From: Thermoplasmata archaeon
GTDB lineage: Archaea; Thermoplasmatota; Thermoplasmata; RBG-16-68-12; SOIM01
Assembly (NCBI GenBank): GCA_023140195.1
Contig: JAGLME010000008.1
Location: 54,890 to 118,889 of the forward strand
Direction: 5' to 3'
Length of the DNA: 64,000 nt
The translations under genes were made by a program, and so were the position numbers. A model generated the notes under the pieces. That model saw only the letters and a program-made list of their open reading frames with translations. It was not told where the DNA came from and did not search any database. Below are positions 34,560 through 43,291 of this stretch, piece after piece. Every line of letters begins with the position of its first letter. Position 1 is the stretch's first letter.

Positions 34560-35396
34560 ATGCAGATATTCATGTTGAAGATAGGTTGGTTCTCAACTGG
34601 GAGGGACGAAGCGGCCAGGGATTTGCTGATGACGGTTGTGGACAAGATCAAGGATGGGACGATTAATGGAGAGATCGCGTTCGTGTTCTGCAATAGGGAG
34701 AAGGGTGAAGCGGCTGAGAGTGATAGGTTCCTGGATCTGGTTGAGGATTGTGGATTCCCGATTGCGATCGCGTCCTCCAAGGATTTCAAGCCTGAGATGA
34801 GGAAAGAAGCCAGGAAGGACCAGAACATTTTGAGGCAGTGGAGGATTGAGTACGATGGAGAAATTGAGAAGGTGATTGACTCTTTTCAATGGGATTTGGG
34901 CGTGCTTGCTGGCTACATGTTAATCGTTGGCGAGGAGTTTTGTGTGAACCATCATCTCATCAATCTTCATCCGGCGACTCCGGACGGCCCCAAAGGGAGT
35001 TGGCAGGAGGTCATCTGGGAGCTCATTGAGAACCGGGCGGGTAGAACGGGAGTGATGATGCATCTCGTCACTGCAGAGCTGGACCGTGGGCCGGTCATAA
35101 CCTATTGCGATTTCCCCATCACTGGAGGAGCCTTCGCGGACCTGTGGGCTGCAATGGAACATAAGCTGGAGACGAAGACGGTTGCTGAGATTGAGAAGGA
35201 AGAGGACGAGAAGGAGCCCTTGTTCTTGGAGATAAGGAAGCATGGCCTGATCCGGGAGTTCCCGTTGATCGTGCATACTATCAAGCAGTTTGCGGACGAT
35301 AATCTCAGAATCGAGGGTGGGCAACTAATAGCGAGAGGAGAAGCGTTGACTGGTGGTTATTGTCTCAGTGATGACATTGATAAAACGGTTGAATGA
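34560..35396 (+). CDS. Formyltransferase-family protein (PurN-like)
   Basis: About 278 residues. N-terminal KIGWFSTGRDEAARDLL resembles the glycinamide ribonucleotide formyltransferase fold. The catalytic region is present as HHLINLHPATPDGPKGSWQEV (Asn, His and downstream Asp expected of formyl-THF-dependent transferases) with VTAELDRGPVI. The substrate may be GAR or another amine; the extra C-terminal ~80 residues are unusual. ATG 34560 or 34572 matches the conserved start; a GTG at 34518 overlaps the upstream stop and is an alternative. It would use 10-formyl-THF from Fhs. Confidence 0.75.
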   Translation: MQIFMLKIGWFSTGRDEAARDLLMTVVDKIKDGTINGEIAFVFCNREKGEAAESDRFLDLVEDCGFPIAIASSKDFKPEMRKEARKDQNILRQWRIEYDGEIEKVIDSFQWDLGVLAGYMLIVGEEFCVNHHLINLHPATPDGPKGSWQEVIWELIENRAGRTGVMMHLVTAELDRGPVITYCDFPITGGAFADLWAAMEHKLETKTVAEIEKEEDEKEPLFLEIRKHGLIREFPLIVHTIKQFADDNLRIEGGQLIARGEALTGGYCLSDDIDKTVE

Positions 35397-35432
35397 CCGG
35401 AGAAGTAACCCGGTACGATTCGCTTTCCAAGA

Positions 35433-35585
35433 ATTGCCAATGGTCCAACTCGCCTCAGATCCAACTTCAATCCAATACCCAAACCCAGCCTGCAAGAAGT
35501 CCCTATCCGTCATGACCTCCAAGAAACATCGCGAAGCCAATAGAACGATGCCCTCCTTTCGATCCGCAACCGGAGATTTCGTAAC
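35433..35585 (-). pseudogene. Orphan fragment of a NosD-type surface protein C-terminal module
   Basis: The minus strand reads ...EGIVLLASRCFLEVM then FLQAGFGYWIEVGSEASW, clearly related to the end of the 11598-14018 protein (EGLDPSSLPYFLRVL, LQAGFGYWVRVETDRVW). Only ~50 residues remain, there is no start codon or upstream module, and the frame runs on without the expected stop. It occupies the 220-nt spacer between the formyltransferase and zinc-ribbon genes, which holds nothing else visible. Confidence 0.65.
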
Positions 35586-35619
35586 CGCGAAGCATAACCA
35601 TTGCGTCGAGAATCGTCCA

Positions 35620-35862
35620 CTATAAAGTTGAGAAAAGGATCAGGAACATGAACGACATCACTATCATGACCATTACTACCACGGCGTAATACAACATCCT
35701 CGTTTGCCGCCTTTTGGCTTCAGCCTCTGCATAGTATTCGTTCTCATCCATCACGATGAGTCTCCCGGTTTTGCATAGAGGACAGTGTTCAAGTTCAATC
35801 ATTGTTGAGTTCCCACACTCCTTGCACACGTAGATGGGACTATCTAAGGAACTCTCTGTCAT
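35620..35862 (-). CDS. Small zinc-ribbon membrane protein
   Basis: 80 residues. The N-terminal zinc ribbon has C13/C16 (CKEC) and C27/C30 (CPLC). A charged helix (AEAEAKRRQTR) follows, then one C-terminal transmembrane segment (about 57-79, rich in Val, Met and Phe). Topology would place the ribbon in the cytoplasm. The function is unknown. It stands alone between a gene fragment and a PH-like membrane protein. Confidence 0.7.
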   Translation of the reverse strand: MTESSLDSPIYVCKECGNSTMIELEHCPLCKTGRLIVMDENEYYAEAEAKRRQTRMLYYAVVVMVMIVMSFMFLILFSTL

Positions 35863-35988
35863 ATCTGTTCAGCATCCACTCTTCTGGAATCCTCTGTTGT
35901 CATTCTGTATTCACATCATACCAGTAAGGGCTATTGAGCCTTTCGCCAAATGGATTTCTGAGTGGATTAGATGTATCGTTTACTGTGC

Positions 35989-36984
35989 CTAGTCGAGTTC
36001 TCTCTGACTTCCGTAGTAGTCGACAATTCGTTGCCTTTCACTCTTCATCAAGAAACCAACTAGTCTGACACTTCCATCAATAGATTCAATTGCCAGTTTT
36101 GTGCTCCCTCGAGTCTTCTCGGGGTAGATGTGCGAGATCTCATCCCATCGATATGTCTCCAGTTTCTTTGTGTATTGTAGATAGAGCTTCTCTCTAGACA
36201 TGCCGTATTTCCGTGGGACGAACTTATTGGACCGGATTCCCAAGAATATGATCAACAAATATACCAAATAAACGACCATGAAAAACAACTGGGAGCGAAT
36301 GCTACTTCTCATGGGTGAGAGAAAAGCAACCACAGAGAACATTGCAAAACCTGTGACGACGGCGAATGCCATTTCATATTTCGTGAAGGCGATCTTTTGC
36401 CAATCTATACTTCCATTTTCTCTGATACGGTCACTCCCTTTTATCAGACCCCAGTCCGGCACCACTTGGACAATCTTCACATCGTGATTCTTCGCCTCCT
36501 TTCGCATCAGCTCGATGACTTCGCAAAAGAGGTTGATGCCCAACCGATTCATCTTGCGATTAGTCCCGTATATGCCTGCAATTCTGCAACTCTCTGGCAT
36601 AAGCGGATACGCCCTGACTTTTTCATATTCAATCTTACGTATGTTTCTCCATGGATATGTCTTGATGGAGGAGTTGAATCTGTACTGAAAGCACAGTCCT
36701 TCCTTCGATGTTCCGACTTTCTGGGGATGAAGGAATGTCCTCCCGATATACGGAATCAGTCCAAGTAGAAAGCCTATCGGCAGTAAGTATAGAGGTCCTG
36801 ATTTCCCTGTCCACACAAACCCAATAGCAATCGCAATCACAGGAGTCAAGCTCAACATCACAAGGATAACGGTTCTGATTCTTTTGTCATACCTGTACGC
36901 AGGGTTCTCGAACCAGTCTATTGCTTCCATCTCCAAAGCATCCTCGTCATCGAAGCAACGTGGGTGTTTATAACGCTTCCCCAA
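35989..36984 (-). CDS. Membrane protein with duplicated TM-pair plus PH-like unit
   Basis: 331 residues built as two similar halves. A transmembrane pair (about 38-55 and 66-82) is followed by a beta-rich block with a Trp-containing motif (TYPWRNIRKIEYE). A second pair (about 207-226 and 232-250) is followed by a matching block (TYRWDEISHIYPE). The 'YxW..I..I' strand is typical of bacterial PH-like (bPH) domains. It probably sits at the cytoplasmic membrane face; no enzymatic residues are visible. Divergent from acsV. Confidence 0.65.
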   Translation of the reverse strand: MGKRYKHPRCFDDEDALEMEAIDWFENPAYRYDKRIRTVILVMLSLTPVIAIAIGFVWTGKSGPLYLLPIGFLLGLIPYIGRTFLHPQKVGTSKEGLCFQYRFNSSIKTYPWRNIRKIEYEKVRAYPLMPESCRIAGIYGTNRKMNRLGINLFCEVIELMRKEAKNHDVKIVQVVPDWGLIKGSDRIRENGSIDWQKIAFTKYEMAFAVVTGFAMFSVVAFLSPMRSSIRSQLFFMVVYLVYLLIIFLGIRSNKFVPRKYGMSREKLYLQYTKKLETYRWDEISHIYPEKTRGSTKLAIESIDGSVRLVGFLMKSERQRIVDYYGSQRELD

Positions 36985-37005
36985 TCGAATAGTACCTGAC
37001 CGACT

Positions 37006-37025
37006 GAAGGGGGCTACGGCGGTGA
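37006..37025 (+). repeat. Shared spacer element, copy B
   Basis: gaagggggctacggcggtga, matching 20953-20973 on the minus strand with one T deleted. It lies ~30 nt upstream of the TATA box of acsV in the same orientation, the same arrangement as copy A has with the GNAT promoter. Confidence 0.45.
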
Positions 37026-37055
37026 GCTCTAGCCAAGTATGGCATCATCAATCAA

Positions 37056-37065
37056 CTTTATCTAT
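37056..37065 (+). promoter_or_regulatory. TATA box for the acsV operon
   Basis: CTTTATCTAT, 31-40 nt before the ATG at 37096. The spacing suggests a leaderless or very short leader transcript and supports 37096 rather than 37039 as the start, since the TATA box lies inside the longer frame. Confidence 0.5.
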
Positions 37066-37095
37066 CCGACACCTTTTCTCATACCCAAGGTTCGC

Positions 37096-38970
37096 ATGTC
37101 CGAGAAAGTGATTGTCAAGTTCCTGCCAGATGACAATGAGATCGAGGTCAAGAAGGGAACAAGCATCATGGAGGCGGCCATCTCCGCCGGCGTCTACATC
37201 GATTCCATCTGCGGCGGGAGAGGCAGGTGCGGCAAGTGCAGGATCCTCGTTGAGAAAGGCAGTCCAAGGTCCGAACCGACCGACATTCTGAAGAAGGGCG
37301 ACCTCGACAAAGGCTACCTCCTTGCTTGCGAGACCTTCGTTGAGGATGACACTCAGATCATGGTTCCTGAAGAGAGCCGACTTGGACTTCACCAGATACT
37401 CAAGAGCAGCGATATCGAAGTGGTCGCCGAATTGAATCCACTCGTTCGCAAGGAATATGTGGAACTTGATCCGCCAACGCTGGAGGACAACATCAGCGAT
37501 CTATCAAGGCTCGAAAGGGGACTTGAAGAGAAGGAGATATGTGACACCTGCGTTTCATTACCACTTCTAAAGAACTTCAGCAAGGTCCTCAGGAAAGAGG
37601 ACTGGAAGGTCACTCTCACCTTTGCAGATGCAGGTGGGGTGAGCACCGTAGTCGACATCGAGAGCGGGAACACGACGGACGACCTCCACGGAATCGCGGT
37701 GGACATCGGCACGACGACGGTGGTCGTGGAACTCGTGGACCTTCTCACAGGCGAAGTACTGGACTGTGAAGCGGACTATAACAAGCAGGTGATGTTCGGA
37801 GAGGATGTTCTCACCAGGATACTGTACGCGACCGAGGAAGAGGACGGTCTTCCCAACCTGAAGAAAGCGATCGTCGGCACCATCAACTACCTCATCGGTA
37901 TTCTCGCAAAGCGCAACGGACTGAGGAGAAGGGACATCCATTTCATGACCGCTGCCGGTAATACGACCATGACACATCTGTTCCTTGGATTGGACCCCGC
38001 CCAGATAAGGGTGGACCCATACATCCCAGTGGCAAACAACATACCCTTCGTAAGGGCCAGGGAGACCGGCATCAAGATCAACGGGCACGGTTACGTCTAT
38101 TGCCTTCCAGGAAGGAGCAGCTACGTCGGGGGAGACATAACCGCGGACATCCTCTCGACCGGGATGCACAAGAAGGACGAGCTCGCCCTGCTGATAGATG
38201 TGGGTACGAACGGTGAGGTCGTTCTGGGGAACAAGGATTGGATGGTCTCTGCTTCATGTTCTGCCGGCCCCGCATTCGAAGGCGGGGAGGTGGATTTCGG
38301 CATCAGGGCAACCACCGGCGCGATAGAGCGGGTCACTCTCACACCCGACTTGGACGTGAAATACCAGACTATCGGCAACACTAAACCCAAAGGCATCTGC
38401 GGTTCGGGGTTGATAGACCTTCTCGCGGAGCTCTTCATGCACGGAGCGATGAACAAAGCAGGGCAACTGGAACCCAACGGCAGCAAGAGGATCAGGGACG
38501 GTGAAGAAGGAAAGGAGTTCGTGTTCGTCTGGGCTAAGGACACCAAGATTGACAAGGACATGGTGGTCACCGAAGTGGACATCAAGAACATCATGAGGAC
38601 CAAGGCGGCTGTCTTTGCAGCGTGTTCTCTGCTGCTCAAATCAATGGACCGGAAGTTCGATGAGCTCGAGAGGTTGTACGTCGCGGGCGGCTTCGGAAAC
38701 TACCTGGACGTGAGAAAATCCGTCTACCTGGGTCTTCTACCTGACGTGCATACAGATATCTACAAGTTCATTGGCAACGGCGCAGTTGCCGGATCCAGAC
38801 TGGTTCTCCTGGACAGCAGCAAGTTGGACGAGGCGAAGGAGATAGTGAGGAAGATGACCTACATCGAGCTGAGCGTCAACCCCATGTTCTACAACGAGTT
38901 CACATCGGCACTGTTCTTCCCTCATACCGATCTGGACCTGTTCCCGAGCGCAAAGGAGTTGGTACTATAG
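37096..38970 (+). CDS. acsV: Reductive activator of corrinoid protein (RACo/AcsV)
   Basis: 624 residues. The N-terminal [2Fe-2S] ferredoxin domain uses C39, C45, C48 and C78 (SICGGRGRCGKC ... LLACETF). A linker follows, then a large ASKHA ATPase domain with GIAVDIGTTTVVVELVD (phosphate 1) and LLIDVGTNGEVVLG (phosphate 2), of the DUF4445 family. It uses ATP to reduce the inactive Co(II) form of AcsCD back to Co(I). ATG 37096 is preferred because a TATA box precedes it by ~30 nt. First gene of acsV-orf7-cooC-DUF166, the same order as the acsV-orf7-cooC block of acetogens. Confidence 0.92.
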   Translation: MSEKVIVKFLPDDNEIEVKKGTSIMEAAISAGVYIDSICGGRGRCGKCRILVEKGSPRSEPTDILKKGDLDKGYLLACETFVEDDTQIMVPEESRLGLHQILKSSDIEVVAELNPLVRKEYVELDPPTLEDNISDLSRLERGLEEKEICDTCVSLPLLKNFSKVLRKEDWKVTLTFADAGGVSTVVDIESGNTTDDLHGIAVDIGTTTVVVELVDLLTGEVLDCEADYNKQVMFGEDVLTRILYATEEEDGLPNLKKAIVGTINYLIGILAKRNGLRRRDIHFMTAAGNTTMTHLFLGLDPAQIRVDPYIPVANNIPFVRARETGIKINGHGYVYCLPGRSSYVGGDITADILSTGMHKKDELALLIDVGTNGEVVLGNKDWMVSASCSAGPAFEGGEVDFGIRATTGAIERVTLTPDLDVKYQTIGNTKPKGICGSGLIDLLAELFMHGAMNKAGQLEPNGSKRIRDGEEGKEFVFVWAKDTKIDKDMVVTEVDIKNIMRTKAAVFAACSLLLKSMDRKFDELERLYVAGGFGNYLDVRKSVYLGLLPDVHTDIYKFIGNGAVAGSRLVLLDSSKLDEAKEIVRKMTYIELSVNPMFYNEFTSALFFPHTDLDLFPSAKELVL

Positions 38971-40013
38971 CATCCTTCATTCCGAACTGTGCCGCTGTTT
39001 CTGTCGGAAGCCTACCTCATCTGGACCCGGTCGCGGCCTGTGAACTGATCCTGAAAGAATGTCCCGAGATCCCGGCTTGGCCTCAACTTCCCAACTTGAG
39101 TTTCCGTGAGAGCATGTACGTTCAATATGCCTACGATCTGCCGGGCATCGTCCTGGATGACGTTCAAGAGCAGGTCTATGTGGACGCTGACAGGTTGGAC
39201 CCGACCGGCTTGGAGGAGTTCTTGCTGAATGTGGAGAACGAAGAACTGGATTACTTCGCTTATGAGCAGGAGTACTTCGCGGGTTTCTTCGAGATGCTCA
39301 GGCTGGTTAAGGACAACAAGAACCTCAAGATGCTGAAAGGGCAGGTCACTGGACCGCTCAGTCTGGGACTGAAGATCACGGACAAGGAGAAACAGGCCAT
39401 CGTGTACGACGAGACCTTTACCGACATCTACGTCAAGTATCTGAGGATGGAGGCCATGTGGCAGCAGAAGGCCCTCGCGGAGGTGTTTCCCGAGACTCTG
39501 GTGGTCTTTGACGAGCCGTACATGAACATGTTCGGTTCGGCCTTTCTCAGTATGGGTGAGGAGGAGGTCCTGGATCTGATAGCAAGGGTGACCGACGGGA
39601 TCCCCGGACTGTTGGGAATCCACTGCTGCGGGAACACGGACTGGGGGGTGATGATCGAAACCGGGGTGGATGTCCTATCCCTGGACGCCTATGCTGTAGG
39701 GGAAGTCCTGGCCTTATATCCGGACGATGTCCGAGGATTCCTGGACAAGGGCGGGATCATAGCGTGGGGAATAGTGCCTTCGATAGCCGATGATTTCTCT
39801 CAGGAAACCAAAGAACAACTGCTCGACAAGCTCGAAAAAACGATGGGTTTACTAACAAAAAAGGGAATAGAACTAGATGCAATGCTGAAGCAGTCCTTGA
39901 TATCGCCTTCCTGCGGATTGGGAGGAATGTCCGTAGCGATGGCAGAGGACGCACTGGAAGTCACCAAGTGGATATCCGATTCTCTAAGGAAGAAATACGA
40001 TCTGGAGGTTTAG
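38967..40013 (+). CDS. MetE/UROD-fold protein (Orf7 of acs clusters), no canonical start
   Basis: The first ATG (39096) is too late. Upstream in the same frame lie conserved-looking residues SVGSLPHLDPVAA and PEIPAWPQLPNLSF, which match the N-terminus of cobalamin-independent methionine-synthase-like proteins. No ATG, GTG or TTG opens the frame after the acsV stop region. The best candidate is ATA 38967, 8 nt after AAGGAG and overlapping the acsV stop. A zinc-type motif IHCCGNTDW and a C-terminal SCGLGG are present. It probably belongs to corrinoid-protein metabolism; the exact reaction is unknown. Confidence 0.8.
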   Translation: MASFIPNCAAVSVGSLPHLDPVAACELILKECPEIPAWPQLPNLSFRESMYVQYAYDLPGIVLDDVQEQVYVDADRLDPTGLEEFLLNVENEELDYFAYEQEYFAGFFEMLRLVKDNKNLKMLKGQVTGPLSLGLKITDKEKQAIVYDETFTDIYVKYLRMEAMWQQKALAEVFPETLVVFDEPYMNMFGSAFLSMGEEEVLDLIARVTDGIPGLLGIHCCGNTDWGVMIETGVDVLSLDAYAVGEVLALYPDDVRGFLDKGGIIAWGIVPSIADDFSQETKEQLLDKLEKTMGLLTKKGIELDAMLKQSLISPSCGLGGMSVAMAEDALEVTKWISDSLRKKYDLEV

Positions 40014-40014
40014 A

Positions 40015-40758
40015 ATGAAGACACTGGCAGTATCTGGAAAAGGTGGTGTGGGCAAGACAACTTTGTCCGCACTTCTCGTTAAGCTTCTAAGCAAGAAGAA
40101 GGTGGTTCTGGCGGTCGACGCGGACCCCAACACCAACCTCAACATACCTCTGGGCGTGGACGTGGAAAAGACGATTGGAAAGCTGAGGGAGGACATCGTC
40201 GATGATCCGAAGGCGATTCCTGATGGGATGTCCAAACAGGAGTACATCCAGTACCAGCTGCAGATGACCATCACAGAAGGCTCCAAGTTCGACCTGATCG
40301 CCATGGGCAGGCAGGAAGGACCTGGCTGCTACTGCTACATCAACAATCTCCTGCGTGTCTTCATGGACAGCCTTACGGAGAAGTATCCATACGTCATCAT
40401 AGACAACGAAGCGGGAATGGAGCACCTTAGCCGGAGGACGACCAACGACACCGACGTCCTCTTCATTGTCTCTGACGCGACTCAGACCGGCGTGATAACC
40501 GCCACAAGGGTGAACGGGATGACCGAAGAACTCAACCTGAAGACCGGCAAGACTGTCCTGATACTGAACAAGGTCCTCGACATCCCTGAAGATCTGGAGG
40601 AGCTCATATCTCAAGGCGGGTTCGATCACGTCTTCACTGTACCGAAGGACAAGGGGATAGTCAAATTCATCTCTGAAGGGAAGTCCCTGATGGACCTTCC
40701 GGAAACGAGTCCAGCATACCTCAAGATCAAGCAGATCACAAAAGAGATCAACGTCTGA
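40015..40758 (+). CDS. cooC: CooC-type nickel-insertion ATPase
   Basis: 247 residues, MinD/ParA-like. Deviant P-loop SGKGGVGKTT (residues 7-16), VDADPNTNL switch, and the CooC-specific GPGCYCYIN, in which C105 and C107 form the CxC pair that binds nickel at the dimer interface. It matures the Ni-Fe-S site of CO dehydrogenase (AcsA) or AcsB. It begins 1 nt after the orf7 stop, with RBS-like GGAGG at 40003-40007. Placed in the operon opposite the acsABCD genes it serves. Confidence 0.94.
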   Translation: MKTLAVSGKGGVGKTTLSALLVKLLSKKKVVLAVDADPNTNLNIPLGVDVEKTIGKLREDIVDDPKAIPDGMSKQEYIQYQLQMTITEGSKFDLIAMGRQEGPGCYCYINNLLRVFMDSLTEKYPYVIIDNEAGMEHLSRRTTNDTDVLFIVSDATQTGVITATRVNGMTEELNLKTGKTVLILNKVLDIPEDLEELISQGGFDHVFTVPKDKGIVKFISEGKSLMDLPETSPAYLKIKQITKEINV

Positions 40759-40785
40759 CGAGAGCAACTTCTAGAGGGGTATGAA

Positions 40786-41952
40786 ATGGTCGAGATATCT
40801 TTCGATGAACCGGCACGTGGCAAGAAGATCGTTGCCGCGATCAATTCTGCATGCAAACAGCTGGAGGGCGTCGATTTTGCCTACACGCCGTACCAGATAC
40901 ATTTCAAGGGAGAGGCGTCGGAGAAGCAGTGGTTCTATGACAACATGGAACTGATCATGTCCTCCACATCTCTCAAGGTCATGGCAGACGGTACACAGAA
41001 GATGGATGCAGAGAGCATCTACTCCAACATCACCCTCTCGCCAAGGGAAGGTGACGAGTCCGATCCCGAACTGGTCAGTGAGCTCCTGAAGGACTTCAAG
41101 ACCCTTTTAAAGGCTCAGATCAGCAGGCCGTTCGAAGAGATCGCACCTTCTCCGGAGGCCTCGTCCAAGAAGGAGACGGTCAAGATCCCCAAGCTCACGG
41201 AGGAGGAAGAGGGGAGGATCAAGGACGGCAACATCCACATACTGACGATAGTGCAGGGAGAATACGGTGAGAGGATCGCCAAATACATCGCGGACAAGGG
41301 TCCAGATAGCTGGGAAGTGTCGACCATAACGCTTGAGAAGGACCTTCCGGACATGATAGATGACCCAGCGGAGTTCCTGCCTTCCGAGATTCCCGAGGCG
41401 GACCTGTTGCTGCCCATGCAGGAGGAATCGGCCGCAGCTCAACTGATAGTCGATATCGCAAAGGCCGCACAGGTCAGGGGTGTGATAGCCCCCATTGACA
41501 ACACCGACTGGCTCCCGGAGGGCATGAAGAACCAGATCAAGAGGGACCTGGACGAGATGGGGATCAAGAGCGTCTTTCCAAGGCCGTTCTGCATTCTGGA
41601 TGAAGTGGGGGACGTCCTCATAGACCAGTTCGCCAAGTGTTTCGGCAGGCCCAAGCTGACTTTGAAGTGGGAGAACGACAAGATTACCGAGGTGGACATC
41701 CTGGTGGATGCCGCATGCGGCTCCGCGAAGTTCGTGGCGGAGAAGCTGATCGGCGTTTCGATAGATGACGCAGTTGAAAAGGCCGGCCTCGCACACCATC
41801 ATTTTCCGTGTTTGGCGGCCATGAAGGTGGAGCCGGACATCGAGGACACTCTGATGCACGTCTCGGGATTCCAGATCAAACAGGCTGTCGATAAGATACT
41901 TGAACCTGAAAGAAAGAAGAAAGCGGTGTACATCGACCCGGACACTTTTTGA
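40786..41952 (+). CDS. DUF166 protein with N-terminal extension
   Basis: 388 residues. The C-terminal ~250 residues match DUF166 hallmarks: VQGEYGERIAKYI, DDPAEFLP, GVIAPIDNTDWLPEG, PRPFCIL, DAACGSAKFVAEKLIG, GLAHHHFPCLAAM and DTLMHVSGF. Conserved Cys and His residues suggest metal binding. DUF166 has no proven function, but it occurs in CODH/ACS-bearing archaea. About 130 N-terminal residues are extra and unassigned. It closes the acsV-cooC operon; an archaeal family joined to an otherwise bacterial-type gene set points to a local adaptation. Converges with acsC, 4 nt apart. Confidence 0.8.
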   Translation: MVEISFDEPARGKKIVAAINSACKQLEGVDFAYTPYQIHFKGEASEKQWFYDNMELIMSSTSLKVMADGTQKMDAESIYSNITLSPREGDESDPELVSELLKDFKTLLKAQISRPFEEIAPSPEASSKKETVKIPKLTEEEEGRIKDGNIHILTIVQGEYGERIAKYIADKGPDSWEVSTITLEKDLPDMIDDPAEFLPSEIPEADLLLPMQEESAAAQLIVDIAKAAQVRGVIAPIDNTDWLPEGMKNQIKRDLDEMGIKSVFPRPFCILDEVGDVLIDQFAKCFGRPKLTLKWENDKITEVDILVDAACGSAKFVAEKLIGVSIDDAVEKAGLAHHHFPCLAAMKVEPDIEDTLMHVSGFQIKQAVDKILEPERKKKAVYIDPDTF

Positions 41953-41956
41953 CGGT

Positions 41957-43291
41957 TCAGCTGGACCGTTCCTTGAGGAACTTGGGCAGGCCCGAGGAGT
42001 CTCTTGGACCCACTATGATATCCCAGCCCGACTTCTCCTGCAACTTGCCGCTCATTCTGGACACCTGACCGGGTATTATCAGCTCCTTCTGACTGACCTT
42101 CTCTTCTATTCCCGTTTCCTTGACCAAGTCTGCCGCGATCTCGGCGTTGAACTTGTCCGCCGCGAAGGCCGTCATCACCGAGAGGCCCTCTGAATCGGCC
42201 ACCAAGAGATAGCTGGGAACCTTGCTGGTTTCGATGTCGCCACTTACCGTGAAGTACGTCAATGAGAAGTTGGTCGTGATCAGCACCGGGGACTCCGGGG
42301 TCGGAGAACCGATCTCGTAGATGCCAGGCTTGACCTGTATCGGTTTCTGCGGGTCGGTGAATATGTTCTGTCTCAGGGTGAGAAGCGGATACATCATCGG
42401 TACCTCGGCTTCGTCGAATGCGATCACAGATGCATACTTCATGGTTCCAAGAGCTGTAATGATACCCGCATCCTCGGTTGCGCCTTCGGCAAGGACGAAT
42501 GTTGGATAACCGAACGGTCTGAACTTCTTCTTCACCGCAAGCCTTCTGATTATCGTGAGGTTTCGGAGCATGTTACCCATATTTGCGGGGCCGAAGTCAA
42601 GCAGAAGGTCCTCCATGCCAGCAGCTTTGACCTTCTCCACGAGGTCTGCCAGACCATCAAGTGAAGTTGTCTCTCTGACCACCAATGAACATCCATTCTC
42701 CTTGGCCACAGCAGCCATTCTTTCGTAGTTCTCGGGTGTCGCAGCATGGAGCAGGGGCTTCCTATCAGCCACCGCCTTTACGCCTTCGGCCATGACGTCC
42801 GGATTCTCGGAAACCAGGAGCAAGGGTAGATCGGTCTGCGAAGCCACTTCCTGGACAACGGATGCGAAGGTCGCCGGGTCGTTCGATGTCGCTTTGACAC
42901 CGACCATATCCATGCCCATGATCTGGCCCACCCTGTCGAACGTCAGGTTCTTGAGATGCGCCACCTTCTGTTTCCTACCCTCGGGGCTGGCAGTGTCGTC
43001 TATCAGCAATACGAATGCAGTGGGATGGAAGAACTTCTTCTCGTGTCTGAAAAGCTCAGTCTCGTCACCTACTTCTACGACATGATCTCCACTTCCAATC
43101 TTCACCAAGCGTATCGGAGGTGCCGCCGAGGCCTCAAGGAACTCCTTCGCCTCTTCGGAGACGTGAGGACACTTGTCCAGGCTGATCTTCTTGTTGGCCA
43201 GTTGCATCGCGAACGCAAGACATGTCGGAAAACCGCAATCCCCACAGTTGGTCTTGGGAAGTTTCTGGAATATCTCGAGTGCTGTAGCCAT
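41957..43291 (-). CDS. acsC: Corrinoid/iron-sulfur protein large subunit
   Basis: 444 residues. The N-terminal [4Fe-4S] domain has C16, C19, C24 and C41 (TNCGDCGFPTC ... DKCP), the electron entry for cobalt reduction. It is followed by a TIM barrel and a C-terminal corrinoid-binding part. With AcsD it carries the methyl group from AcsE to AcsB. The start ATG overlaps the acsD stop (TAATG). Last gene of the ferredoxin-acsA-acsB-acsD-acsC operon. Confidence 0.93.
   Translation of the reverse strand: MATALEIFQKLPKTNCGDCGFPTCLAFAMQLANKKISLDKCPHVSEEAKEFLEASAAPPIRLVKIGSGDHVVEVGDETELFRHEKKFFHPTAFVLLIDDTASPEGRKQKVAHLKNLTFDRVGQIMGMDMVGVKATSNDPATFASVVQEVASQTDLPLLLVSENPDVMAEGVKAVADRKPLLHAATPENYERMAAVAKENGCSLVVRETTSLDGLADLVEKVKAAGMEDLLLDFGPANMGNMLRNLTIIRRLAVKKKFRPFGYPTFVLAEGATEDAGIITALGTMKYASVIAFDEAEVPMMYPLLTLRQNIFTDPQKPIQVKPGIYEIGSPTPESPVLITTNFSLTYFTVSGDIETSKVPSYLLVADSEGLSVMTAFAADKFNAEIAADLVKETGIEEKVSQKELIIPGQVSRMSGKLQEKSGWDIIVGPRDSSGLPKFLKERSS

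Noticed and set aside
37039..37095. N-terminal extension of acsV (19 residues)
   Set aside because: A TATA box lies inside it and the conserved ferredoxin domain begins at the ATG 37096.
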